Assembly: GCA_030490835.1 (NCBI GenBank)
Contig: CM059971.1
Coordinates: 39,666,012-39,730,011, forward strand
Origin: Annona cherimola
Taxonomy: Eukaryota > Streptophyta > Magnoliopsida > Magnoliales > Annonaceae
Direction of reading: 5' to 3'
DNA length: 64,000 nt
The notes under the pieces were generated by a model. It made no database searches. It was not told where the DNA came from and was given only the letters and a program-made list of their open reading frames with translations. Position numbers and translations under genes: made by a program. Below, piece by piece: positions 33,358-44,385 of this stretch (the stretch's first letter is position 1; the number at the start of each line of letters is the position of its first letter).

Positions 33358-35076
33358 TATTGGAAACAACTGTTGAAATCAAATGCAAAATACCCAAAGC
33401 ATATGTTTTGATGATTAACTACTCAATTTGAGAATGTTTTAACTATTAATGTGTTTTGTGAAATGATTAAGGTTATAAAAATAGAAAATATAAAGCATGA
33501 CAGGCCAAGTCGATTCCCAAGTCGACTCAGACATCGACTTAGGTGAAGTAGCAGGCCAAGTCGACTCCAGCAGCGACTTCAAAGCCTCATTTTTGTCCAG
33601 CGTTGAAATTGGGGATAAGAGTTGCCGAAGTCGCACATGAAGTCGACTCCATCTGCGACTTGGGTGAAGTCGCAGGCCGAGTCGACTCCAGTATCGACTT
33701 CAATTGGACAGGGCAGAATTTCAGAAGTTAAGTCGAAGGCCAAGTCGACTTAAGGTCGGACTTGAGTCAAGTTGAAGACCAAGTCGACTTAAATATTCGA
33801 CTTGGAACATATGAAGATTAATCCAAGTCCAAAGCAAGAAGGTTGGATAAATTCATCCATTTAGATCAAGGACTATATATATTGGACTTGTTCATGCACA
33901 TCAAGACTCAAGTTTTCAAGATTCCTTATATATGAAACTAAAGGATTTTCATGCAAAGTAAAAATATTAAAACTCAAATAATGCAAATCAAGGAGGAACA
34001 CCTATGCTGAAGAAGTTAAGCAAGCAAAAGACATTTCAAGAAAGCTTGAGCAGACTTGGCAAGATCATGGAGGTCAAGTCGCAAAATGAAGTCGACTTCA
34101 GCATCGACTTGGGCAAAGTCGCACCCGAAGTCGACTCCATATGCGACTTGGGTCAAGTCCAAGGCCAAGTCGACGCAAGGATCAACTTGAACAAGTGGAG
34201 CACAGCCGAAGTCGCACCCGAAGTCGACTCCAGCATGCGACTTGGGCAAAGTCGCACACGAAGTCGATTCCACCTGCGACTTTGAGAAATAATGTTCTAA
34301 TTTTTGAACGTTGGAACATTTATTATGCGCCAACCAACTCTATAACGTTCAAAATTCTCCCTCCTCTATATAGACACTCAAGCAAATGTGGATATACACA
34401 AGATAGAGCTGAAAAAGAGAAAATAAGTGCTACTAAGAGTTTTAATCCACTTTTCTCTACAATTGAGTGATCTTTACTCTTTCAAAGAAAGAACAAGCTT
34501 CAAAGTTACTTTTGCTTCAACACAAAACGATTCGTTGCTTCTACAAATTCTTCCTGGAGCTGAAGCGTGCTACACAAATCTATAAAGTGTAGATTTCTTT
34601 CATTTTATTTTGATATTCAGTTTTTAGTGCTTGGTTTGAGTTTGGTGTTTCAAACCAATTTATAGCAAAGTAGGGTTGTGATTGGAGTGCAACTCGTCAC
34701 CTACTTGTGCTGTTTGTTGTATACGCCCCCTAGAGCTAGAATCTAGAAGAGAGCGGAGGCTCTGTTTGTATATACCCCCTAGAGCTAAAATCTAGAAGAA
34801 AACAGAGGCTCTAGTTGTATTCACAGAATACGTAGTGGAACTCAAGTCACAAGGGAGTGTGAGCTTGGAAGAGTGGAGTAGGGACGGTTGCCCGAACCAC
34901 TACAAATCTTGTCTATTATTTTTCATTTTCGCTTTCATTATCTTACTATTTTTCATTTATTTTATCAAAGGGGATCAAACTAAACTGGGGTAAAGTTTCT
35001 AATTTAAGTTAAAAAATTTTAATTACCCAATTCGCCCCTCCCCTCTTGGGTAATTGTCATCAACTCGGGACCAACA
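33358..35076 (+). repeat. 5' LTR of copia-3
   Basis: 1719 bp. It holds the AAGTCG dyad array (about 33500-33800 and 34075-34285), an inverted repeat TTTTGAACGTT / AACGTTCAAAA (34302-34312 and 34344-34354), TATATAGA (34367-34374) and the 49-bp duplication from about 34724. Confidence 0.93.
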
Positions 35077-35077
35077 G

Positions 35078-35089
35078 TGGTATCAGAGC
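35078..35089 (+). other. Primer-binding site of copia-3
   Basis: TGGTATCAGAGC, initiator Met-tRNA type, one base after the LTR end. Confidence 0.93.
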
Positions 35090-35123
35090 AAGTCTTTGAG
35101 TTTTACCAAAGAGATCTTTTGAT

Positions 35124-36932
35124 GTGGCATCCCAATCCACTTCCGTTCCCGCATTTGCTGAAGGTCAATTCTTTACTAGGCCACCATTGTTTGATGGGAA
35201 CAATTTTGGCTATTGGAAGCTATATATGAAACAACTCATCATGGCTACAGATATGGATTCATGGATTGCAATCCAATATGGTGTGACTTTGCCTATTGAT
35301 GAAAGAGCTTCCAAATGGACCGATGAGGAAGTGAAAATTGTAAAGAGCAACGCCAAGGCTATGAATTCATTATTTTGTGCTCTTACAGCTTCCGAATATG
35401 ATAGAGTATCCTCTTGTTTGACCGCCAAGGAGATTTGGGATACATTAACATCTATCTATGAAGGAACCTCTCAAGTCCAAGGGACTAGGAGAAATATTTT
35501 GATTGGAGAATTGAAAAACTTTAGAATGCTAGAAACAAAAAATATTTCTGAAATGTTTGCTAGATTCTCTAAAATTACTAATGTCTTGAAAGGACTTGGA
35601 AAAGCTATTTCAGAATCTGAGCAGGTCATGAAGATTCTAAGAGCCCTTTCGGAATCGTGGACTCCAAAGATTACTACAATAGAAGAAGCCAAGGATCTAA
35701 ACACATTGAAGTTGGAAGATCTTATTAGCTTGTTAATGTCACATGAGCTAATCAAGAAAAGACATGAAGATCACCACAAAGGCAAAAGAGCCATCGCCTT
35801 GAAAGCTGCACAAAATTCGGATGACACCACCTCGTCATCACAAAACGACGATGAAATCACCTTACTTACAAAATAATTCAGAAAATTTGTAAGGAAAGGT
35901 AGAAATTTCAAAAACTTCAAAGAAAGAAATTCTAAAGAAAAGAAGAAAGAAACAACAAAATGCTACCGGTGTGGGGGTTTGGGGCATATGCAAGCCCAAT
36001 GCCCAACACCCGAAGAAACTAAAGCAAATGAGCAAAGAAAAGATCGAGGCAACAACAGAAAATTTCAAAGAAACAAAGAAAAATACATGTACGTAAATGA
36101 AGAGGAATCAACAACATGCAGCTCTTCAAGTGAAGAATGTGAAGTGGATTGCGCAAGAATTTGTTGTATGGAAAATTCCGACGTATGTTTTGCAGCAACA
36201 GAAATCTTGGAGGATCAAGCTACTTCAACAAACTGCACAAGTAGTCAAGAGGTAACCTCCAAACAAAAATCCTTTTCAATTTTCTCTTCTACAAATGAAT
36301 GCCTCAAATGTGCTAAATTAGAAGAACTCCAACAAGCCTATGATTCATTATATGAGGAAATAAAGAAATTAGGAAACAAGTTTACAATAAAGAAAAGACA
36401 ATGTGATGCAGTAATGATTGTGAATGGTAAACTTGCTGAAAAGATAAATAAATTGAAAAATGAAAAGAATACCTTGGAAAATGAGTTAGAGAAACTCAAA
36501 AATGAAAATAAATCATTAAATGAATCGCTTGCCAAGTTTTCTAATCCAGGAGAAAGTGTGAAAATATTTTTGAAAATGACTACCCAAAGTTGTAAGAAAG
36601 GACTTGGGTATACCACATTTGAGCAGAGTAAATCTAATATTCCAAGGAACAAAACCAAACCCAAGATAAATTATGTGGCTTGGACCAAAAGACCAACTGG
36701 GAAATCAATCACCAAATGGCTTCCCATTCCTAGACTCCCGGGAGCTTGTAATTTTTGCAACAAGTTGGGACACAAGGTTTATCAATGTAAATTAAGAAAA
36801 TTACAAAACCTTGGTGCAAAATTAGTTTGGATGCCCAAAAGCATTGGATTTGTGGCTTCAAAGGACGATCAACATAGACTCCAATGGACAACTAACCCAA
36901 ATGGACCCATAAAATAGGTATCAAAAAGATGA
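35124..36932 (+). pseudogene. gag: SIRE-type Gag of copia-3
   Basis: It is about 600 codons in one frame with no frameshift. The position of the start ATG used in copia-1 and copia-4 is GTG here (35124), and an ATG two bases upstream is out of frame. It has the UBN2-type capsid region (LFDGNNFGYWKLYMKQ), knuckle CYRCGGLGHMQAQC (35961-36002), a strong Lys/Glu/Asn coiled coil (about 36310-36540) and a second knuckle CNFCNKLGHKVYQC (36747-36788). Nonsense changes: TAA 35874-35876 and TAG 36915-36917 (TGG in copia-1 and copia-4). The natural stop is TGA 36930-36932. Confidence 0.92.
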
Positions 36933-36948
36933 GCTCCACTTGACTTAA

Positions 36949-39900
36949 TTTTTGCAGGTTTGTCTTAGAGCTAAGGCCAATAACATATGGTTTATGGATA
37001 GTGGGTTCTCCAGACATATGGCAGGAGAAAAAGGACTGTTCCATAAGATCAACCCATGCAATGAAGGAACAGTAGCCTTTGGAAATAATGAAAAAGGTAA
37101 AATAAAAGGTAAAGAAAATGTTTATGGTATTTCAAATGCATGTATTGAGGATGTACTATTTGTTGAAAGAATCAAACACAACCTAACGAGCATTAGTCAA
37201 CTATGTGATAAAGGATATAAAGTTGTATTTGAATCCTTTACATGTAATGTTTTTTATGATGAACACATAGTATTTAGTGGCAAAAGACATGGAAATGTAT
37301 ATTTGGTTTGCCTTGATGAACTCGAGGGAAAATGTCTAATAGTCATAGAAAATGATCCATGGATATGGCATACAAGGCTTGGACATATAAATATGTCAAA
37401 TATTAAAATATTGTGGAAAAAGAATCTAGTACAAGGGTTACCAAAGCTCAAATATGACAAGGATAAGATTTGCAAAGCTTGTCAATTATCTAAACAACCC
37501 AAAATGCCATTTTCCACCAAAAAGAAAATTTCAACGACTAGACCACTTGAATTGTTGCATATGGATCTTTATGGGCCATTGGACATTTTAACTCTTGGAG
37601 GAAAAAAGTACGTATATGTAATTGTTGATGATTTTTCAAGATTTACTTGGATTATACTCTTAGCTAGCAAAGATGAAGCATTTTCTATGTTTGTCACATT
37701 TTCAAATTTGGTGTAAAATGAAAAACAAAGTTCAATTATTTCCATTAGAAGTGATCATGGTGGTGAATTTGAAAACAATCGATTCATAAAATTTTGCAAT
37801 GAAAAAGGAATTCACCATACATTTTCTGCACCAAGAACTCCTCAACAAAACAGAGTTGTTGAAAAGAAAAACCGGACAATACAAGAAATGGCTAGAACTA
37901 TGCTAAATGAGAGTAAGTTGTCCAAAAGATTTTGGCGCGAAACTGTGAGTACAGCTTGTCATGTATTAAATCGAGTCACCATTAGAGCAATATTGAAAAA
38001 GACCCCATATGAACTTTGGAAAGGCAGAAAACCAAACATATCATATTTTCATACCTTTGGATGTACCTGTTATGTATTGAATAATGAAAAAATAAATTTG
38101 AGAAAATTAGATGCCAAAAGTGATGAAGCTATTATCCTTGGTTATTCATCAAACAGTAAAGCATATAGGATTTTCAACAAAAGAAATCAAATAGTAGAAG
38201 AATCAATACATGTTGTTTTTGATGAATTTAATCAAACTCCGAGAAAGGAGGATGAATTAAGTGATGCAGATGACACATCGAAGAATTCAAAGGAAAAACA
38301 ACACGATCAACTAGAGGAAACCATGCCCAAGCCAGAAAATTTCATGAAAGAAAACGTAAGTGAAGGTAATGATTCTTATAAACCTCCAACTGATTTAAGA
38401 TTCAAAAATGCCCATCCAATTGAGCAAGTTATTGAAAATATCTATGAAGGGGTAAAGACTAGAAGATCAGAGCAAAATATTTGCGGACAATATGCTTTTG
38501 TATCAAAAATTGAACCAACAACTATTGACCAAGCTCTTAATGATGAAAATTGGATTATTGCAATGCAAGAAGAACTAAATCAATTTGAAAGGAACAATGT
38601 ATGACATTTAGTTCCTAGACCAAATGATTGCACTATTATTGGTACCAAGTGGGTATTTGGAACAAATTGGATGAAAGTGGACTTGTAATAAGAAACAAAG
38701 CCAGATTAGTAGCCAAGAGGTATTCCTAATAAGAAGGGATTGATTTTGAAGAATCATATGCACCCGTGGCTAGATTAGAAGTCATACGCATTTTACTAGC
38801 ATTTGCTTCTCACATGAATTTCGAATTATTTCAAATAGATGTGAAAAGCGCATTTTTAAATGGATTCTTGAATGAAGAAGTATATGTTGAACAACCCCCT
38901 GAATTTGAAGAAAAGGATCAATCAAAATATGTTAATAAATTACCAAAGCATTATACGGACACGAGCTTGGTATGAAAGGTTAAATAGATTTTTGATTGAT
39001 CATCAATTTCAAAGAGGAAAGGTTGATACTACCTTATTCATCAAGTATAAAAGAAAAAATATTTTAATTATGAAAATTTATGTAGATGATATAATATTTG
39101 GTGCTACTGACGAAACTCTGTGCCAAGAATTCTCTAAGATTATGCAGAGCAAATTTGAAATGAGCATGATGGGAGAATTAAATTTCTTCCTTGGACTGCA
39201 AATTAAGCAATAAGCAGAAGGGATATTCATAAATTAGTCCAAGTACATCAAAGAAATGCTAAAGAAATTTGGAATGCAAACCAACAAGGGAGCAAATACT
39301 CCAATGAGTTCAACAATCAAGATCGACACGGACAAAAACGGTAAATGTATCGATCAAAAGCTTTATAGAAGTATGATAGGATCCTTGTTGTATTTAACTG
39401 CTTCTAGACCGGATATTCTTTTCAGTGTTTGTTTGTGTTCTAGATTTCAAGCATGTCCTAAAGAATCACATTTATTGGCTGTAAAAAGAATTTTTAAATA
39501 TTTGATAAATACCACTAATCTTGGACTATGGTATCCAAAGGGGTCAACTTTTGATTTAATCGGCTACTCGGATGCCGATTTTGTCGGTTACAAAGTAGAT
39601 AGAAAGAGTACTAGTGGAACATGTCAATTCCTTTGAAACATGTTGGTTTCATGGTATTCAAGGAAACAAACTAGTGTTGCTCTATCTACGGCGGAAGCCG
39701 AATATATAGCCGCTGGGAGCTGTTGTGCCCAATTACTTTGGATGAAACAACAATTAAAAGACTATGGTATTGATTATTACAATATTTCAATTAGATGTGA
39801 CAATACAAGTGCCATTTGTTTAACTAAAAATCCTGTATTACATTCTAGAACCAAACATATAGATGTAAGACATTATTTTATTCGTGAACATGTTGAAAAT

Positions 39901-40023
39901 CATGATGTTTGTTTGGAATATGTGAAAACTGAGGATCAAATTACTGATATATTTACCAAACCTTTAGCAAAGGAATTATTTTACAAAATTAGAAATGATA
40001 TGGGGATGATTGAGTCAAATTAG
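36949..40023 (+). pseudogene. pol: SIRE-type Pol of copia-3, with RT deletion
   Basis: The pol frame opens after TAA 36946-36948 without an ATG, right at a T-rich TTTTTGCAG. Protease: FMDSGFSRHM (Asp 36997-36999; the usual Cys after the Gly is Phe). Then HTRLGHINM...CKACQLSKQ, the integrase core ([21 protein letters not shown]), RT with YVDD (39079-39090) and RNase H ([18 protein letters not shown]). Damage: TAA 37714 (CAA in copia-4), TGA 38602 (TGG), one base lost near 38657, stops near 38728, a deletion near 38960 removing the LKQAP of [13 protein letters not shown] 39211, a stop near 39235 and TGA 39634. The end is TAG 40021-40023. It cannot give active RT. Confidence 0.92.
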
Positions 40024-40625
40024 AAATGACTAGATGGAAAAATGGACTTAGAAAAGTCCAAGTCGATAAGACAAGTCGAATCCAGGGCCCCAAGTCGACT
40101 ACAGCGAAGTCGACTTGGGCATGGCGCAGTCAATTCCGCCTCTGGACGAAGTCGACTCCAGCGCGTGACCGTCAGACTTCTTCTCCTCTCCCTTTTCTTT
40201 CTTCTTCTCATTTCTTCCTGCGCGACAACCTCCTTCTTCACTTCGGCGATTTTCTGCCATCTCCCATTCTTCTCCGATAGATTCTCTTTCGGCCTCCCTT
40301 CTTCTCTGGCAAATCCTATTTTCCAGCTCCGTTTACTACTTTCGAACCTTGCTATCTCTCATCTCATTTCTGGTTCCAAACCTTGCTACCTCCCAGCTCT
40401 CTTTTCCTCTCTGACATCTTCTCTCCTCTCCCTCTCTCTCTACTCCAAAAATTTCAGACCGACAGTCTCCTTTTCGGCTGTGGCACCTCCTTAAAGCAGT
40501 CCTCTGAAGTTCCAATCTTCCTTCTGTTTTGGAATCCTCCATTTTCAAACTCCATTTCAAAATTCCTAGCTTTCAGTTTCCATTTTAGACTCTACCTGAA
40601 AATCTCCATTTCCAAAATCGAATAA
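40024..40625 (+). other. Leader between pol and env-like ORF of copia-3
   Basis: The first part (about 40055-40165) holds several AAGTCGA/AAGTCGACT motifs of the LTR type. The rest (about 40170-40590) is CT-rich, with long runs of TTCTTCTC type. Long open frames exist here (for example a hydrophobic Leu/Ser-rich one at 40042-40494) but they follow from the pyrimidine bias, and I do not call them genes. The region separates pol from the ATG at 40626, which is in another frame. Confidence 0.65.
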
Positions 40626-42239
40626 ATGGCACCGAAATCTAGAATACCAAAGCTTGCTGTGTCCAAACCATCGCTCAAACTAGTACCTAGACCATCCAAT
40701 TCTCGAGCCGAAGAAGAGGTCCCAAGGAAACAATGGACCCCCTCAAAGCGTGCCCGGGAAGAACCATCTACTTCCACAGGGAGCAGAGTCCGTTTCTAAG
40801 CCGGGACTCCATCGACAACGGCTGCCTGGGAAGAACAATCCCAGACCTCGCAAAGCACGCAATCTAGGGCCAGAAAAAAGGGAGCCACGGCTGCTAAAGC
40901 CCAAGCCTTGAAGATGCCGACCACATACTTCAAGACAGAACTGCAGCACAGCCGATTTTACAAAAACTTTTATGAGCGTAAGATATTCATCCCTAAGATC
41001 ATAGATTTTAAGTTTCTGAAGGACTATGGGTCTGATATTGAGGAGTTGTTAGATTTCCAAGAATGGACTAAACTACTGAAAGAAGATGAAAGGGTTTATC
41101 CTGATCTGACCAGGATCTTTTACTACTTATGGGATGAAGAATATTTTGGTACTTTTGTAAAGGGTGTGGATATGTTTTTTGGTATTGGAGTACCCCCAAA
41201 TTTAGATCAGGTAATAATGAATATAGGAAAAATTTTAGAGGTCCCCTATGAGGATTAGCCACTACCAGAAGATCTTACCCTCACACAGATCTACAATCAG
41301 CTCACCCGGAGCAATAAGTATCATCCTGGGATCAAGTTCCTGCACTATATGGACTTATTCCCGAGGCTACGGGTTCTATGTTTACTCATTGCCCATTGCA
41401 TTTATCCAAAGGGTGGCGGAAGGAACCAGCTAAACCCACAGGAGGTAGGAATCTTGTGGAAAATAGTGAACCGGGTCAAAGTGAGCCTCCCACGATTGTT
41501 CATCGAAGCACTGAGTTCTAAGAAAGACAACCCACGAGGGGTTTTGCCCTATGGCACTTGGATCACTAAGATCCTGTAACATTTTGGAGTTGATATTGAC
41601 GGAGAGCCATTTGAGGTATTAAAGCCGACGAATGCAATCAATAAAGCATTGATCTAAAGAATGAAGATCAATGTAAATTAGCTCAGAATTCAAGAAGAAA
41701 TGGGCGCACCGGCTTAAGACGAGGCTGGGGATGCACAGGGACAGGGGGAGCAGCCCTCCTCACCTCCAGAGGAGCAGCCAGGTCCTCCTCAAGATGATCA
41801 CGAGACACCTGCATCGCCAGCATCCCATGGATCCTATTCGCTTTGTGGCTCAGAGATCCCAGATCCCGCACCACAACCATCATCTTGGGATACGACAGTG
41901 AATGCAATCCGAGTGCATTTAGAGCAAGTAGAAGATCGGTTGACTAGTCAGATCTCCGAGGTTCTTACGGCCATTATGGATATGCATTCCCGCTAAGATC
42001 GTATGGATCGAGAACTGCGGACCATTCGATACCATCTGGCATCCGGGCACCATCGAGATCAGCCCATCCCCGAACTAGATCCATTCGACACCGGATCAGT
42101 TCGCAGAAATCCCTCACCGGAACCTATTTCGTCATTTTACTCCTCGGCCCACATCCAACCTATTCGACCTACTTCATACCCAATTTCTGCGTTTCCATTC
42201 ACCAAATCTCTGCGAGTTGACCCATATTTGCTCAATTGA
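40626..42239 (+). pseudogene. Env-like / plant-transposon-type third ORF of copia-3, decayed
   Basis: A frame of 538 codons starts at ATG 40626 (MAPKSRIPKLAVSKPSLKL) and ends at TGA 42237-42239. The N-terminus is basic and Ser/Pro-rich with KRAREE. The middle (about 40908-41580) is a folded-looking domain (YFKTELQHSRFYKNF, FLHYMDLFPRLRVLCLLIAH, LPYGTWITKIL) resembling the 'putative plant transposon protein' domain found in third ORFs of plant LTR elements. A Pro/Gln/Glu-rich part and a short helical stretch (LEQVEDRLTSQISEVL) follow. In-frame stops: 40797, 41256, 41577, 41655, 41679, 41715 and 41994, all TAA or TAG, with no frameshift. I see no clear transmembrane segment. The function is unknown; SIRE-lineage elements often carry an env-like ORF in this place. 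Copia-1 and copia-4 lack it. Confidence 0.72.
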
Positions 42240-42647
42240 CAAAAAAGGGGAGAATAGTTGAGTTTTGGAGATAGATTTTTAGGATTTTGGGTTGGGTAGC
42301 TTGTATATAGGTTTCATTTGCATTTGAAACTTGTATGAAATTTTTGATTATATATATGAAAAAGTTGCTTATGAAAAATTTTATTAGTGCTCTAATTACT
42401 TCTTGCAAAGTTTATACTTATCATCTGAATTATGCTCTGATGTATTATGTTTTGCTCTAATCACTAATGTTATGTTTTGAAATGGTTGAATGATTATGAT
42501 TATTTGAAACAACATATGCAAATGAAATATATATGACAATTTCACCAAGTTCAAAAGATAAATGACTTATGTTTATCCTAAAAATGTCAAAACAGGATAA
42601 AAAGGAATATTGAAAGGTTTAAACTCAAATTGGTTTTGTCAATCATC

Positions 42648-42660
42648 AAAAAGGGAGAGA
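42648..42660 (+). other. Polypurine tract of copia-3
   Basis: AAAAAGGGAGAGA lies directly before the 3' LTR start. Another purine tract (AAAAAAGGGGAGAA) follows the env-like stop at about 42241. Confidence 0.75.
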
Positions 42661-42661
42661 T

Positions 42662-44385
42662 TGTTGGAAACAACTATTGAAATCAAAAGCAAAATACCCA
42701 AAGCATATATTTTGATGATTAACTACTCAATTTGAGAATGTTTTAACTACTAATGTGTTTTGTGAAATGATTAAGGTTATAAAAATAGAAAATATAAAGC
42801 ATGACAGGCCAAGTCGATTCCCAAGTCGACTCAGACATCGACTTAGGTGAAGTAGCAGGCCAAGTCGACTCCAGCAGCGACTTCAAAGCCTCATTTTTGT
42901 ACAGCGTTGAAATTGGGGATAAGAGTTGCCGAAGTCGCACATGAAGTCGACTCCATCTGCGACTTGGGTGAAGTCGCAGGCCGAGTCGACTCCAGTATCG
43001 ACTTCAATTGGACAGGGCAGAATTTCAGAAGTTAAGTCGAAGGCCAAGTCGACTTAAGGTCGGACTTGAGTCAAGTTGAAGACCAAGTCGACTTAAATAT
43101 TTGACTTGGAACATATGAAGATTAATCCAAGTCCAAAGCAAGAAGGTTGCATAAATTCATCCATTTAGATCAAGGACTATATATATATATTGGACTTGTT
43201 CATGCACACCAAAACTCAAGTTTTCAAAATTCCTTAGATATGAAACTAAAGGATTTTCATGCAAAGTAAAAATATTAAAACTCAAATAATGCAAATCAAG
43301 GAGGAACACCTATGCTGAAGAAGTTAAGCAAGCAAAAGACATTTCAAGAAAGCTTAAGCAGACTTGGCAAGATCACGAAGGTCAAGTCGCAAAACGAAGT
43401 CGACTTCAGCATCGACTTGGGCGAAGTCGCACCCGAAGTTGACTCCATATGCGACTTGGGTCAAGTCCAAGGCCAAGTCGACGCAAGGATCAACTTGAAC
43501 AAGTGGAGCACAGCCGAAGTCGCACCCGAAGTCGACTCCAGCATGCGACTTGGGTAAAGTCGCACACGAAGTCGACTCCACCTGCGACTTGTAGAAATAA
43601 CATTCTAATTTTTGAACGTTGGAACATTTATTATGCGCCAACCAACTCTATAACGTTCAAAATTCTCCCTCCTCTATATATAGACACTCAAGCAAATATG
43701 GAGATACACAAGATAGAGCTAAAAAAGAGGAAAGAAGTGCTACTAAGAGTTTCAATCCACTTTTCTCTACAATTGAGTGATCTTTACTCTTTCAAAGAAA
43801 GAACAAGCTTCAAAGTTACTTTTGCTTCAACACAAAACGAATCGTTGCTTCTACAAATTCTTCCTCGAGCTGAAGAGTGCTACACAAATCTGTAAAGTGT
43901 AGATTTCTTCCATTTCATTTTGATATTCAGTTTTTAGTGCTTGGTTTTATTTTGGTGTTTCAAACTAAGTTATAGCAAAGTAGGGTTGTGATTGAGTGGA
44001 ACTCGTCACCTACTTGTGCTGTTTGTTGTATACGCCCCATAGAGCTAGAATCTAGAAGAGAGCGGAGGCTCTGTTTGTATATGCCCCCTAGAGCTAGAAT
44101 CTAGAAGAGAGCAGAGGCTCTAGTTATATTCACGGAATACATAGTGGAACCCAAGTCACAAGGGAGTGCGACCTTGGAAGAGTGGAGTAGGGAAGGTTGC
44201 CCGAACCCCTATAAATCTTGTCTATTTTTTTTCATTTCTGCTTTCATTATCTTACCGCTTTCCATTTATCTTATCAAAGGGGATCAAATTAAACCGGGGT
44301 AAAGTTTCAAATTTAAGTTAAAATTTTTTAATTACCCAATTCACCCCTCCCCTCTTGGGTAATTGCCATCAACTCAGGACCAACA
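42662..44385 (+). repeat. 3' LTR of copia-3
   Basis: TGTTGGAAAC...GGACCAACA, 1724 bp against 1719 bp for the 5' copy. The inverted repeat TTTTGAACGTT / AACGTTCAAAA is intact (43610-43620 and 43652-43662) and the TATA region is TATATATAGA (43675-43684). One small indel difference is the longer TA run at about 43180. Confidence 0.94.

Larger units (their letters stand above)
33358..44385 (+). mobile_element. Complete SIRE-type element copia-3 with env-like ORF (11028 bp), TSD ATAAC
   Basis: The 5' LTR is 33358-35076 (1719 bp, start decayed to TATTGGAAAC) and the 3' LTR 42662-44385 (1724 bp, TGTTGGAAAC...CCAACA). ATAAC flanks it at 33353-33357 and 44386-44390. Internal order is primer site, gag, pol, a CT-rich leader, an env-like ORF and a polypurine tract. 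It is a subfamily distinct from copia-1/S2/copia-4: the LTR start and the sequence around TATA differ, but the AAGTCG array and the 49-bp duplication are shared. Gag, pol and the third ORF are all damaged. Confidence 0.94.

Noticed and set aside
40042..40494. 150-codon hydrophobic Leu/Ser-rich frame that looks like a membrane protein
   Set aside because: It follows from the pyrimidine-rich composition; other frames in the same stretch are open as well.
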